DNA of 34,219 bases, taken from contig JARFQE010000073.1 in assembly GCA_029287915.1 (NCBI GenBank), forward strand, positions 1-34,219, read 5' to 3'. The DNA is from Arenicellales bacterium (GTDB lineage: Bacteria > Pseudomonadota > Gammaproteobacteria > BMS3Bbin11). Shown in pieces: positions 1-8,274 of the stretch. A program made the translations under genes and the position numbers. The stretch's first letter is position 1. Every line of letters begins with the position of its first letter. The notes beneath the pieces are model-generated. The model was not told the origin of the DNA, did no database searches, and saw nothing but the letters and a program-made list of their open reading frames with translations.

Positions 1-297
<297 letters not shown>

Positions 298-316
298 TCA
301 ATCTAGTGGCGATGCT

Positions 317-574
317 TTAGCTGGCCAATACACTAACCGTTCTGCGCTTGTAGGGGCCTTTGACTGAGAACTGAACAATACCATCAGATGTTGCAAATAA
401 GGTGTCATCTTTGCCTCTGCCTACATTCTTTCCAGGATGGAACTTGGTACCACGCTGACGAATGAGGATGTTGCCTGCCAGCACCTGCTGGCCAGCGTAG
501 CGCTTTACGCCAAGTCGCTTTGATTCTGAATCGCGACCGTTACGTGAACTACCGCCTGCTTTTTTATGTGCCAT
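317..574 (-). CDS. rpmA: 50S ribosomal protein L27
   Basis: This 85-residue protein begins [20 protein letters not shown], the highly conserved L27 N-terminus that reaches toward the peptidyl-transferase centre of the 50S subunit. The length matches the family (about 85 residues). It also carries the conserved [15 protein letters not shown] segment. The gene lies 30 nt downstream of rplU in the same direction and is followed by a terminator-like hairpin and obgE, the standard order. There is no cysteine-containing N-terminal extension such as Firmicutes L27 carries, in keeping with a proteobacterium. Confidence 0.98.
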   Translation of the reverse strand: MAHKKAGGSSRNGRDSESKRLGVKRYAGQQVLAGNILIRQRGTKFHPGKNVGRGKDDTLFATSDGIVQFSVKGPYKRRTVSVLAS

Positions 575-604
575 TGTGCTATTCCTGTGTTCTGTTTCTG
601 TTAC

Positions 605-925
605 TTACGCGCTTTTACCACCAATCGCGGTAATTTCCAGTTCGGTGAAATTCTGTCTGTGGCCCTGAGTCAGGCGATAATTCTTCCTGCGACGGAATTT
701 GTAGACGCGAATTTTGTCACCACGGCCATGTCCACGTACTGAAGCAGTAACGGTGGTGCCTTCGGCTACATCAGAGCCTGTTTTGATTTCGTCACCATCG
801 GCAACCATAAGGACATCGTCGAGCTCGATAGATGAACCTTCATCGGCATTCAGACTTTCAACGCGTAGTATGTCACCTACTGCGACCCGATATTGTTTGC
901 CACCGGTCTTGATTACTGCATACAT
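605..925 (-). CDS. rplU: 50S ribosomal protein L21
   Basis: The 106-residue product starts [18 protein letters not shown], the signature L21 N-terminus, and contains the [17 protein letters not shown] 23S rRNA-binding region. The open frame extends upstream to 1042, but the ATG at 925 is chosen because it gives the family-standard start and length and is preceded by a GGGGA ribosome-binding site. It is the first gene of the rplU-rpmA(-obgE) unit, divergent from ispB. The 39 residues that the longer frame would add have no counterpart in L21. Confidence 0.97.
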   Translation of the reverse strand: MYAVIKTGGKQYRVAVGDILRVESLNADEGSSIELDDVLMVADGDEIKTGSDVAEGTTVTASVRGHGRGDKIRVYKFRRRKNYRLTQGHRQNFTELEITAIGGKSA

Positions 926-1188
926 TCTTTTTATCCCCAATAAATCCCTAAGGAATTCTGTCATACAGCAGCTGCAAAGCTGCTTCTGGTAAAGGGCGGC
1001 GATTTTATCGTCTGGGGCAGTTTCAGTCAACGAAAAAACCATTTCAGATGCATGTAATAAGGTAAACCTTTACAATCGAGCTGCAATTAAGGCATATGTA
1101 TGATTTATTATCATTTATATTGATCGTCACTGCCCCTATAATCAAATACAAATAATCTTATACTGTTACAAAACGAAATATCCAGAGC
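926..1188. other. Divergent intergenic region between rplU and ispB
   Basis: This 263-nt region must hold promoters for both rplU (minus) and ispB (plus). A plus-strand -10 element is convincing; no minus-strand promoter is clear by eye. The upstream extension of the L21 reading frame falls here but lacks a family counterpart. No RNA gene or repeat is seen. Confidence 0.6.
1114..1142 (+). promoter_or_regulatory. Sigma70-type promoter for ispB
   Basis: A perfect TATAAT lies at 1137-1142, preceded at a 17-nt spacing by TTTATA (1114-1119), which matches four of six bases of the -35 consensus. Transcription would start near 1149, about 40 nt before the ispB ATG. The -35 is weak, so the assignment rests mainly on the -10. 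Confidence 0.45.
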
Positions 1189-2211
1189 ATGACTGCAAGC
1201 GCCAACAAAAACCTCAGTATCCGGCAAAAATCAACTACTGACGGCGATTTTGAATCTGTACAGGAGTTGCTAAAAGCAGAAACATCTGCCGTTGACAAGT
1301 TGATTCTACAACGACTTAGTTCTGAAGTGGTTCTGATTAATCAGCTTGGCACCTACATTGTGAATAGTGGCGGCAAACGTTTACGGCCGATGATTGTACT
1401 ATTGAGTGCACTTGCAAGCGGTTACAAGGGAGATAAACATATCCTGCTCGCCGCGGTCATTGAATTTATCCATACCGCCACCTTGCTACATGATGATGTT
1501 GTCGACAGCTCTGATATGCGACGGGGAAAAGCGACAGCCAACGACATCTGGGGCAATGAGGCCAGTGTACTGGTAGGTGATTTCCTGTATTCGCGCTCAT
1601 TTGAGATGATGGTTGAAGCCAGCAATATGCATGTCATGGATATCCTTTCACACACCACGAATAATATTGCAGAGGGTGAAGTGATGCAGTTGCTAAACAT
1701 TAATGAGCCTGACATCAGCGAGCAGCGCTATGATGAGGTTATTCGTGCCAAAACAGCTATTCTGTTTGACGCAGCAGCACGTATCGGTGGCGTAATCTCC
1801 GGGCAAAGTGAAACTGTAGAACATTCATTGGCCAGCTATGGTCAACACCTGGGAGTCGCATTTCAGCTGGTTGACGACCTGCTGGATTACAGTTCCAGCT
1901 CCGAGGCGCTGGGCAAAAATGTTGGCGACGACCTGTCAGAAGGTAAACCTACCCTGCCACTAATCCATGCCATGCAGCACGCCAGTGTGAAAGATAAGAA
2001 AACGCTCAGTGAAGCAATTCGTTCAGGTGGACTTGATAAAATTAACGAGGTTATCGCTATTATTGAATCAACGGATTCTCTGGCGTACACTTCACAACGC
2101 GCATCCGCTGAAGCGGAGAAGGCGAAACAAGCACTTTTCGTATTACCTGACTCTGTTTATAAAGATGCCATGATGACGCTAGCTGATTTCTCAGTGCAGC
2201 GGGCATATTAA
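1189..2211 (+). CDS. ispB: Octaprenyl diphosphate synthase (trans-polyprenyl synthase)
   Basis: This 340-residue protein is a long-chain trans-isoprenyl diphosphate synthase. It elongates farnesyl diphosphate with isopentenyl diphosphate to make the ubiquinone side chain. Both aspartate-rich motifs that bind Mg2+-diphosphate are intact: DDVVD at residues 102-106 and DDLLD at 229-233. The GGKRLRP segment (61-67) binds isopentenyl diphosphate. It closely resembles E. coli IspB (323 residues) through most of its length, with about 17 extra N-terminal residues. The ribosome-binding site before the ATG is weak. Position divergent from rplU-rpmA is the classical gammaproteobacterial arrangement. 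Product chain length cannot be read from the sequence. Confidence 0.95.
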   Translation: MTASANKNLSIRQKSTTDGDFESVQELLKAETSAVDKLILQRLSSEVVLINQLGTYIVNSGGKRLRPMIVLLSALASGYKGDKHILLAAVIEFIHTATLLHDDVVDSSDMRRGKATANDIWGNEASVLVGDFLYSRSFEMMVEASNMHVMDILSHTTNNIAEGEVMQLLNINEPDISEQRYDEVIRAKTAILFDAAARIGGVISGQSETVEHSLASYGQHLGVAFQLVDDLLDYSSSSEALGKNVGDDLSEGKPTLPLIHAMQHASVKDKKTLSEAIRSGGLDKINEVIAIIESTDSLAYTSQRASAEAEKAKQALFVLPDSVYKDAMMTLADFSVQRAY

Positions 2212-2234
2212 ACTTTTTCGTAGATCGAATCAGT

Positions 2235-2311
<77 letters not shown>

Positions 2312-2324
2312 GTTTGAATCGAAA

Positions 2325-2516
2325 CTATTGGCCATCTTCAGGGTTTTTATATACTTTCCAGATAAACAGCATCAGAGAAACGATGGGAATGAGACCCGTC
2401 AGTAGAAATTTCATGATGCGAGAGAACCAGCCCTTTTCGTCCTTCCATGTGTACCAGGCCAGTGCATAAGATACGATATACATGCCGATATAGAACATGG
2501 GATCAATAGCATTCAT
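2325..2516 (-). CDS. Small two-helix membrane protein, unknown function
   Basis: A 63-residue product with two hydrophobic segments (about residues 5-22 and 34-53) separated by a charged WKDEKGW loop. Its ATG overlaps the stop of the upstream prenyltransferase gene in an ATGA arrangement, which suggests translational coupling and a real gene despite the small size. I do not recognise the family. It could be an accessory membrane partner of the prenyltransferase, but nothing in the sequence shows a function. It converges on tRNA-Pro. Confidence 0.7.
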   Translation of the reverse strand: MNAIDPMFYIGMYIVSYALAWYTWKDEKGWFSRIMKFLLTGLIPIVSLMLFIWKVYKNPEDGQ

Positions 2517-3418
2517 CCGGAAACACCTTTAAAAGAATTGTAAAATAAACTGATACCCAGTAGCACCGGCATCAATAACACCATGCCTACATTGGCACCC
2601 ATATGAGGTAACAATAAATCGATATTTGAGCCGGTATTGGCAGCTGCCTGATAAACAGGTACACCGACAGCAATCAGCAGCAGTCCGGACAAACTGTAGA
2701 GAGGCAAAATGCCCAGATACGCTGAAGCTATAAGGGTCAGTGCTGCGAACAACAAAAAAATAAGATAGACAAGACTTGCTGCCTTGTAACCATATTGAAT
2801 AAGTATATGTCTTCGTCCTGCTTTACGATCTGCACTGACATCGGGAAACTGATTTAGCAGTAAAAGATTATTCACCAGAAAAAATGGAATCAGAGAGACC
2901 AGAAAGACTTCATTACTATAGGTTCCTGTCAACGCGAAATAACTGCCACCGACCATTATAATGCCAAAGCCAAGGCCGGGAGATAAAAGACATAGCAACG
3001 GGTAACGATTAAGAATTTTTGTATACAGTACGATCAGTACAAGCCCTGACAGGCCGGGTAAAAGCAATTCTGATCCCCGTAGATAAATAAGCACAAGTCC
3101 GGATATGCTGGTAAATACAATTGCACTGATACTAATTCTCAGTGCCAGTGGGGCAAGATGCGGGTTCTCCGGCAGGGTGCCGCTACCACCACTGAATGGA
3201 GTGCGTTCAGTCTGTAAATCCAGACCACTGATAAAATCCTGATATTCATTCAGTGCGTTAACACCGATATGTGCAGAAATGGCAGCGAATAAAATTAGCA
3301 ATAACAGCCCCCAATCAAGCTCGCCAGTCATGGAATAAGCCAGACCGGCAGCAAGGAAGACACAGACAGGTGCCAGCAACAGAAAAGGTAGACGAATAAT
3401 GCCTGCAAATTCTTTCAT
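2513..3418 (-). CDS. UbiA-family prenyltransferase (MenA-like)
   Basis: This 301-residue integral membrane protein has about eight to nine hydrophobic segments and both signature motifs of UbiA-type prenyltransferases. The first Asp-rich motif is NEYQDFISGLD (N57, D61, D67); the second is DVSADRKAGRR near the middle, as in MenA-type enzymes. Such enzymes attach a polyprenyl chain from a diphosphate to an aromatic acceptor, as in quinone synthesis. The NxxxD form with R-rich second motif looks nearer MenA than UbiA, but the acceptor cannot be fixed from sequence. No other menaquinone gene is visible here. It is followed by a translationally coupled 63-residue membrane protein. Confidence 0.8.
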   Translation of the reverse strand: MKEFAGIIRLPFLLLAPVCVFLAAGLAYSMTGELDWGLLLLILFAAISAHIGVNALNEYQDFISGLDLQTERTPFSGGSGTLPENPHLAPLALRISISAIVFTSISGLVLIYLRGSELLLPGLSGLVLIVLYTKILNRYPLLCLLSPGLGFGIIMVGGSYFALTGTYSNEVFLVSLIPFFLVNNLLLLNQFPDVSADRKAGRRHILIQYGYKAASLVYLIFLLFAALTLIASAYLGILPLYSLSGLLLIAVGVPVYQAAANTGSNIDLLLPHMGANVGMVLLMPVLLGISLFYNSFKGVSG

Positions 3419-3495
3419 TTTTTCTCATTATTTTGATGGGCTGGAGACAAATGACTGGCAGAAAGTATAGCGGAAATATAGCGAACGGGCTGAAC

Positions 3496-3532
3496 AAAAA
3501 AAATGCCCGCCCTGAAAACCGGCAGCAGGCAC
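3496..3532 (-). terminator. Intrinsic terminator of the hydrogenase operon
   Basis: On the minus strand the sequence GTGCCTGCTGCC...GGGCGGGCAT forms a stem of about nine pairs, followed by eight consecutive T. It starts about 20 nt after the hupE stop codon and so closes the hupD-to-hupE operon before the prenyltransferase gene. Confidence 0.8.
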
Positions 3533-3552
3533 TTATCAAAATATGTTTTTTC

Positions 3553-4134
3553 TCAATTAGTCAATAATATCCAGCCGCCAGCACTGGCAATCAACATGCC
3601 TGATAATCGAATCAATACCTGCGCCCGATCAGCTCCGTAAGTAGCAGCCATCACCCCGACAACTTGTAATGAAGCAGTAGTGAAGACAAACCCTGATACA
3701 TACCAGAATGGTGTTACCACTGCCGGCCATTCCGTACCATGCGCAACACCATGGAAGATAGCAAACAGGCCGACAATGATCATGCCAATCGTAGCGGGCA
3801 GTTTTATAGAGAATACAATAAAAAGACCAAGTAGCAGTAAGGACACCGCAATACTATTTTCAACCGCAAGCACGCTAGCCAGACCCTGAGACCATATAGC
3901 TGCAACTGTAAGCAATGCGATAAAAAGCAGCGGCATACTCCATCTCACTTTACCACCCATTTTTGCAGCCCATATTCCCACTGCCATCGTTGCTAGCAGA
4001 TGATCCAGACCCAGCATAGGGTGTAATAAGCCTGACTGGAAACTATGCTGAGCCAAACCCGTATGCGCCTCAGCAAATGGTGCCGTTAACAACAGCGATG
4101 CAAAACCGATTAATTTTATGATTTTTTTGTTCAT
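3553..4134 (-). CDS. hupE: HupE/UreJ-family nickel (cobalt) transporter
   Basis: The 193-residue product has a cleavable-looking N-terminal signal (to about residue 23, AEAHTG) followed by about six membrane segments. It carries the family signature HPMLGLDH (residues 38-45) and a second histidine motif FHGVAHGTE. HupE/UreJ proteins are secondary permeases for Ni2+ linked to hydrogenase or urease genes; position as last gene of the hydrogenase operon supports nickel supply for HynL. The open frame extends to 4200, but the ATG at 4134 is chosen because it overlaps the hynL stop (ATGA) and gives a proper signal peptide. The metal is inferred, not shown. Confidence 0.9.
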   Translation of the reverse strand: MNKKIIKLIGFASLLLTAPFAEAHTGLAQHSFQSGLLHPMLGLDHLLATMAVGIWAAKMGGKVRWSMPLLFIALLTVAAIWSQGLASVLAVENSIAVSLLLLGLFIVFSIKLPATIGMIIVGLFAIFHGVAHGTEWPAVVTPFWYVSGFVFTTASLQVVGVMAATYGADRAQVLIRLSGMLIASAGGWILLTN

Positions 4135-5861
4135 CTCACTTTCACCTGCATAATTTCTTCTCCTTGCGGATCTGTGATATGGACCGCGCAGGATATACAC
4201 GGATCGAAACTGTGTATGGTTCGCAGTATCTCGATCGGCTGTTTCGGATCATGCAGTGCGTGACCTGCGAGGGCTGCCTCGTAAGGCCCGGGGATTCCCT
4301 GGCTATCACGTGGACCGGCATTCCAGGTGCTGGGCACCACGGCCTGGTAGTTTTCGATCAGCCCGTTCTTAATCACGATCCAGTGAGCGAGTCCGCCACG
4401 CGGCGCTTCCATGTAGCCCACACCCCGTGTTTCGGACGGCCAGGAATGCGGCTCCCAGAGTTTTTCGTTGAATGTCTTCGTATCTCCAGCCTTGATATTG
4501 GCGACCAGGGTATCCTTCCAGCTCTGCATCGCATCGACCATGACCTTGGTTTCCAGGGTACGCGCTGCCGTTCTTCCGAGTGTCGAAAACAGCGCCTCGA
4601 CAGGCACATCGAGTGTCTTCAGGGTCATGTTGACGAGCTCTTTGGTCTGTTCATGGCCGGACGCATAAAGCATCAGCACGCGGGCCAGTGGGCCGACCTC
4701 CATCGCGTGCCCCTTCCAGCGCGGCGACTTCAGCCATGAATAGCCGTCATCGATATTGAGCTGATCATACGGCGGTTTCGGACCACCACGGCCTTCATAA
4801 TTCAGTTCAGTCTCGCCGTCGTAGGGATGCAGACTCTTTTCGTTACCGTCACTGTAGTTGTACCAGGAATGCGCAACCTGCTCCTGGATCTCGTCGGCAT
4901 TATTCATGTCGACAGGATGAATGGTAGACAAATCCCTGTTAAGTATCACACCGGCTGGAATCATGTAGGAAGACGGATCAGACATGCCTTTTTCCGGCAG
5001 ATCGCCATAGCAGAGGAAGTTGCCTACTCCTTCGCCCTGCCCACCCCAGTCCTTGTAGAATCCGGCAATCGCCAGGGTATCGGGAATGTATACCTGGTCG
5101 ACGAAGACCTGCATCTTGTCGATGACTTCCTGCACCTGGGCCAGCCGTTTCGAATTGATCGCCGAATCGGAGTTCAGATCAATCGGCGACGGCACACCGC
5201 CGACGAGGAAGTTCGGATGCGGGTTCTTGCCACCAAATATAGTATGTATCTTGACCACATCACGCTGCCACTCGAGGGCCTCGAGATAGTGCGCAACGGC
5301 CATCAGGTTTGCTTCCGCGGGGAGCTTGTAGGCCGGGTGCCCCCAGTAGCCCTTGGCGAAAATACCAAGCTGCCCGCCTTCAACAAAAACTTTAAGTTTT
5401 TTCTTTATGTCAGAGAAATAGCCCGGCGAAGACTTCGGCCATTGCGGAGAGACCAATTGAGCAAGCTCTGAGGTTGCCTGAGGGTCTGCATTCAGGGCAG
5501 AAACTACATCAACCCAGTCCAGTGCGTGCAGATGATAGAAATGCATCACATGATCATGCACGTACTGCGCCGCAATCATCAGGTTGCGTATGATCTGAGC
5601 ATTGGGAGGAATTTCATAATTCAGCGCGTTCTCAACCGCGCGCACGGATGCAATGCCATGAACCAGCGTGCAGACGCCGCAGATGCGCTGCGCAAATGCC
5701 CATGCATCACGCGGGTCTCTGCCCTTCAGTATCAGCTCGATACCGCGCACCATGGTGCCGGATGAAAAGGCCTGGGCAATTTTATCTCCATCCATCTGCG
5801 CTTCAATACGTAGATGACCTTCTATTCTTGTAATTGGATCAACGACAACGCGTTTAGTCAT
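4131..5861 (-). CDS. hynL: [NiFe]-hydrogenase large subunit, Isp-type (HynL/HydL)
   Basis: This 576-residue protein binds the Ni-Fe(CN)2CO site that splits H2. The N-terminal ligand motif RICGVCTLVH supplies C61 and C64. The C-terminal motif DPCISCAVH supplies C555 and C558 and ends at H561, the processing site. The last 15 residues (562-576) form the tail removed by the maturation protease after nickel insertion. The subunit itself has no export signal and would travel with the Tat-exported small subunit. It is separated from hynS by isp1, isp2 and one unknown gene, the layout typical of group 1e (Isp-type) hydrogenases of purple sulfur bacteria. The stop overlaps the hupE start. Confidence 0.97.
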   Translation of the reverse strand: MTKRVVVDPITRIEGHLRIEAQMDGDKIAQAFSSGTMVRGIELILKGRDPRDAWAFAQRICGVCTLVHGIASVRAVENALNYEIPPNAQIIRNLMIAAQYVHDHVMHFYHLHALDWVDVVSALNADPQATSELAQLVSPQWPKSSPGYFSDIKKKLKVFVEGGQLGIFAKGYWGHPAYKLPAEANLMAVAHYLEALEWQRDVVKIHTIFGGKNPHPNFLVGGVPSPIDLNSDSAINSKRLAQVQEVIDKMQVFVDQVYIPDTLAIAGFYKDWGGQGEGVGNFLCYGDLPEKGMSDPSSYMIPAGVILNRDLSTIHPVDMNNADEIQEQVAHSWYNYSDGNEKSLHPYDGETELNYEGRGGPKPPYDQLNIDDGYSWLKSPRWKGHAMEVGPLARVLMLYASGHEQTKELVNMTLKTLDVPVEALFSTLGRTAARTLETKVMVDAMQSWKDTLVANIKAGDTKTFNEKLWEPHSWPSETRGVGYMEAPRGGLAHWIVIKNGLIENYQAVVPSTWNAGPRDSQGIPGPYEAALAGHALHDPKQPIEILRTIHSFDPCISCAVHITDPQGEEIMQVKVR

Positions 5862-5875
5862 GGTTTTATTCTCTT

Positions 5876-6331
5876 TTAGTCATTAAGAAAATGATCAAGG
5901 ATTCTATGCTGCTGCTCGGTTTCCTGCTGTTCCTCAGTTGTATCAGTATCAATCACCGCACATGTGCGCGCCATACGAGAATGCATGGCCGCCTGCCAAG
6001 CTGGATTGTTGTTACTAATTTCTTTTTCCGGCATCACTACATCACTTGCTGCACGGGCGACGAAATAGCTGGCCTGTGTGGCCCAGTCAGCATCGGCACC
6101 GCAACGCGTATAGCAATCCAGTACCGCACTCCTGGCAGACTTGAACGCTGAATGAATCTCATCATTGTTGGCTTCGCTATCCTGTGCAACCTTAATGGCA
6201 ACATCAATGCGCGCATCGTCGGTCAGGTCTTTGACACTGTGCACAAAACGTGCACCCACTGCCCGCTGCTGAGCGAGACTGAGATCATCCAGTTGCTTTC
6301 TGAATTCGCTGTCATTAGCCGTTCCTGTCAT
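5876..6331 (-). CDS. Unrecognised protein encoded inside the hydrogenase operon
   Basis: A 151-residue soluble protein with no signal peptide or membrane segment. It is rich in charged residues and predicted mostly helical, with cysteines in DCYTRCGAD and RTCAVID and a Gln/Glu-rich C-terminus. It starts 6 nt after the isp2 stop, with AGGGG as a plausible ribosome-binding site, and ends 14 nt before hynL, so it is surely co-transcribed with the hydrogenase. I do not recognise the family. In the described Thiocapsa and Allochromatium operons isp2 is directly followed by the large-subunit gene, so this looks like an added component: a chaperone for HynL, an assembly factor or a small redox/regulatory partner are possibilities only. 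Confidence 0.85.
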   Translation of the reverse strand: MTGTANDSEFRKQLDDLSLAQQRAVGARFVHSVKDLTDDARIDVAIKVAQDSEANNDEIHSAFKSARSAVLDCYTRCGADADWATQASYFVARAASDVVMPEKEISNNNPAWQAAMHSRMARTCAVIDTDTTEEQQETEQQHRILDHFLND

Positions 6332-6337
6332 CGCTTT

Positions 6338-7615
6338 TTACCCCTGCTTGCTGTCTGTTTCGACCAGGTGTTCTGCAAGCATCTCGGTCAGACCAACGAC
6401 CGGAATGTCCATGTCATTGACTTCCAGGCCCTCTTCGAGCTGGATGCGGCAGTTTGCACAGGCAGTGACCAGGGTATCAACGTGCAGCTCGTCGAGCTGA
6501 GCCTTCTTGCGCTTGAATGCCGTGAGCTTCAACTCGTGGGCGTCCTCGTTTGCACTGACGCCACCACCAGCACCACAGCACCAGTTCATCTTGCCGTGGT
6601 CATCCATTTCGACGAAGTTCTTTGCCACCATGTTAAGCAGGTTTCTCGGCTGCTCGATCACGCCACCGCGACGCACCAGCTGGCACGGATCGTGGAAGGT
6701 CATCTTGTCTTCCTCGAATCCCTCAGTCCTGAGCAGGCCGTCTTTGCGGAATTCATCCAGCACCTCGAGGATATGTCTGACGCGGAAGCTGAAGGGATGA
6801 CCAACCAGGTTCGGCCCCTCCCAGCGTATCGCGGTATAGGCGTGGCCGCATTCCGGGCTGATCACCGTCTTGACTTTCAGTTTCTCAGCCGCCTCGACGA
6901 TGCGATTTACCAGCTCACGGGCCAGATCCGACGTACCGATCTGGATGCCGGAATTAGTCGCCTCGAAAGCCTCTGACGAGATCGTCCAGCTCTTGCCTGC
7001 CTGATGGAAAATTCGGGCTACCGCACCGAGGTATTCCGGGTAGTTCATGATTTCCATCGACGACATCAGCAGCATGTACTCTGCTCCAACCTTATCGAAC
7101 GGAATCTCGAAACCAACTTCTTTCTCCACATGTCCTGCCTGTGCCTTCAGGGCCGGAAATTTCACACCCATCGGGCTACCGATCTGGATCGCCCGCGTGG
7201 TGGCACCGATCAGACCTTCCGGTGCGTGGCCAGCTGCCGACATGCCTTCACGGAATTTACGGATCATATAGGTAATGTCATTGCCCACCGGGCACACCAT
7301 TGTGCAGCGTCCGCACATCGAGCAGGAGTTATAGACCAGCTCCTGCCACTCTGAAAGTTCCTCGTCGGTAATCTTCTTGCTTAGACCGAGCAGTTTCTTG
7401 ATGCGCCCGATCAGGGTAAATTCCTGCTCCCATAGACGGCGCATCGGCTCTACCTTGCTGATCGGTGTGTACTTGGGATTGCCGGTTTCCGTGTAGAACA
7501 GGCAGGCCTCGGCGCACATGCCACAGTGGACGCAACTGCTAAAGAATGATGCTACCGGTGCATCAATCTGTTCCTTCAGGGCTTTTATCCCCCTTTCTAG
7601 TGTGGCCTCGCTCAT
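6338..7615 (-). CDS. isp2: Isp2, HdrD-like iron-sulfur protein of the hydrogenase
   Basis: This 425-residue protein resembles the HdrD subunit of heterodisulfide reductase. Two classic [4Fe-4S] motifs lie near the N-terminus: C28/C31/C34/C38 in CVHCGMCAEAC and C98/C101/C104/C108 in CSMCGRCTMVC, each followed by a distant Cys or Pro. Two CCG-type cysteine domains follow, the second ending with WCCGAGGG and ACANCR. In Isp-type hydrogenases, Isp2 on the cytoplasmic side is thought to take electrons from Isp1 and pass them to a thiol or sulfur-linked acceptor, or work in reverse. It overlaps the isp1 stop by 4 nt. There is no export signal. Confidence 0.92.
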   Translation of the reverse strand: MSEATLERGIKALKEQIDAPVASFFSSCVHCGMCAEACLFYTETGNPKYTPISKVEPMRRLWEQEFTLIGRIKKLLGLSKKITDEELSEWQELVYNSCSMCGRCTMVCPVGNDITYMIRKFREGMSAAGHAPEGLIGATTRAIQIGSPMGVKFPALKAQAGHVEKEVGFEIPFDKVGAEYMLLMSSMEIMNYPEYLGAVARIFHQAGKSWTISSEAFEATNSGIQIGTSDLARELVNRIVEAAEKLKVKTVISPECGHAYTAIRWEGPNLVGHPFSFRVRHILEVLDEFRKDGLLRTEGFEEDKMTFHDPCQLVRRGGVIEQPRNLLNMVAKNFVEMDDHGKMNWCCGAGGGVSANEDAHELKLTAFKRKKAQLDELHVDTLVTACANCRIQLEEGLEVNDMDIPVVGLTEMLAEHLVETDSKQG

Positions 7616-8274
7616 TGTTTTACTCCTTTCTGTCCGCCCATGTAGCCGTTATACCAGCGCGAAAAAAACAACGTCACAGCATGCGTAAGTTTGGTAAAGG
7701 GAAACAACGCCATCAGTATACAAACACTCAGTATATGGATACCCAGTAGCCAGGTATACGGGAAAAACAGATGGTGGTAAGCCATATAACCGGTCAGCAT
7801 AGGCAGGAATGTCAAAACCCAGACTACGTAATCCTCTCCTACGGACAGGTATCTCAGAACCGGGTTGGTGATTCGGTGAAACAATATAATTAGCAACGTG
7901 ATCAACGTGATAACAGTGACAAAATCAACAATGGCTGTGGGCAGTGCTGGCCAGCCAAAACCGAGAAATGATTTAAATAATTCTATATGTGGTGTCAGCA
8001 GGAAAATTGCCACAAACAAGCCAACATGAAACACCCAACCGGTAATATGTGTGAACATGGTGCGCCTGGTCGTGAACCTGTCAACGGCTCCAAAGCGAGT
8101 TATTATGGTACGAAATCCTTCCTTGACCCCGCTACTCCTAAGTTCAGCCAGGTTTTTCTTGCGCCCCAGCATGAAAATCTCCAAAACCTTCAGCGTCATG
8201 CCAAAAACAAAGATTATCGAGGCAATCGCAAGTCCGGGGCCTCTTACCCATTGCAGGAATTCTACGGAAGTCAC
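7612..8274 (-). CDS. isp1: Isp1, NarI-like cytochrome b subunit of the hydrogenase
   Basis: A 220-residue membrane protein with about five hydrophobic segments, similar in layout to the gamma subunit (NarI) of respiratory nitrate reductase. Histidines H76 and H83 (HITGWVFH), H167/H168 and H180 (HHLFFPYTWLLGIH) and H198 lie in or near membrane segments and are candidates for two b-heme sites. It would take electrons from the exported HynS/HynL dimer into the membrane, to quinone or to Isp2. It is placed directly after hynS with ATGA overlaps on both sides, so hynS-isp1-isp2 are translationally coupled. Confidence 0.92.
   Translation of the reverse strand: MTSVEFLQWVRGPGLAIASIIFVFGMTLKVLEIFMLGRKKNLAELRSSGVKEGFRTIITRFGAVDRFTTRRTMFTHITGWVFHVGLFVAIFLLTPHIELFKSFLGFGWPALPTAIVDFVTVITLITLLIILFHRITNPVLRYLSVGEDYVVWVLTFLPMLTGYMAYHHLFFPYTWLLGIHILSVCILMALFPFTKLTHAVTLFFSRWYNGYMGGQKGVKQ

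Noticed and set aside
605-1042. 145-residue extended form of L21
   Set aside because: The extra 39 residues have no counterpart in L21, and the internal ATG at 925 has a ribosome-binding site and gives the standard length.
4164-5471. Plus-strand open frames opposite hynL
   Set aside because: They are antisense frames caused by codon bias in hynL; their products have no domain and no ribosome-binding sites.
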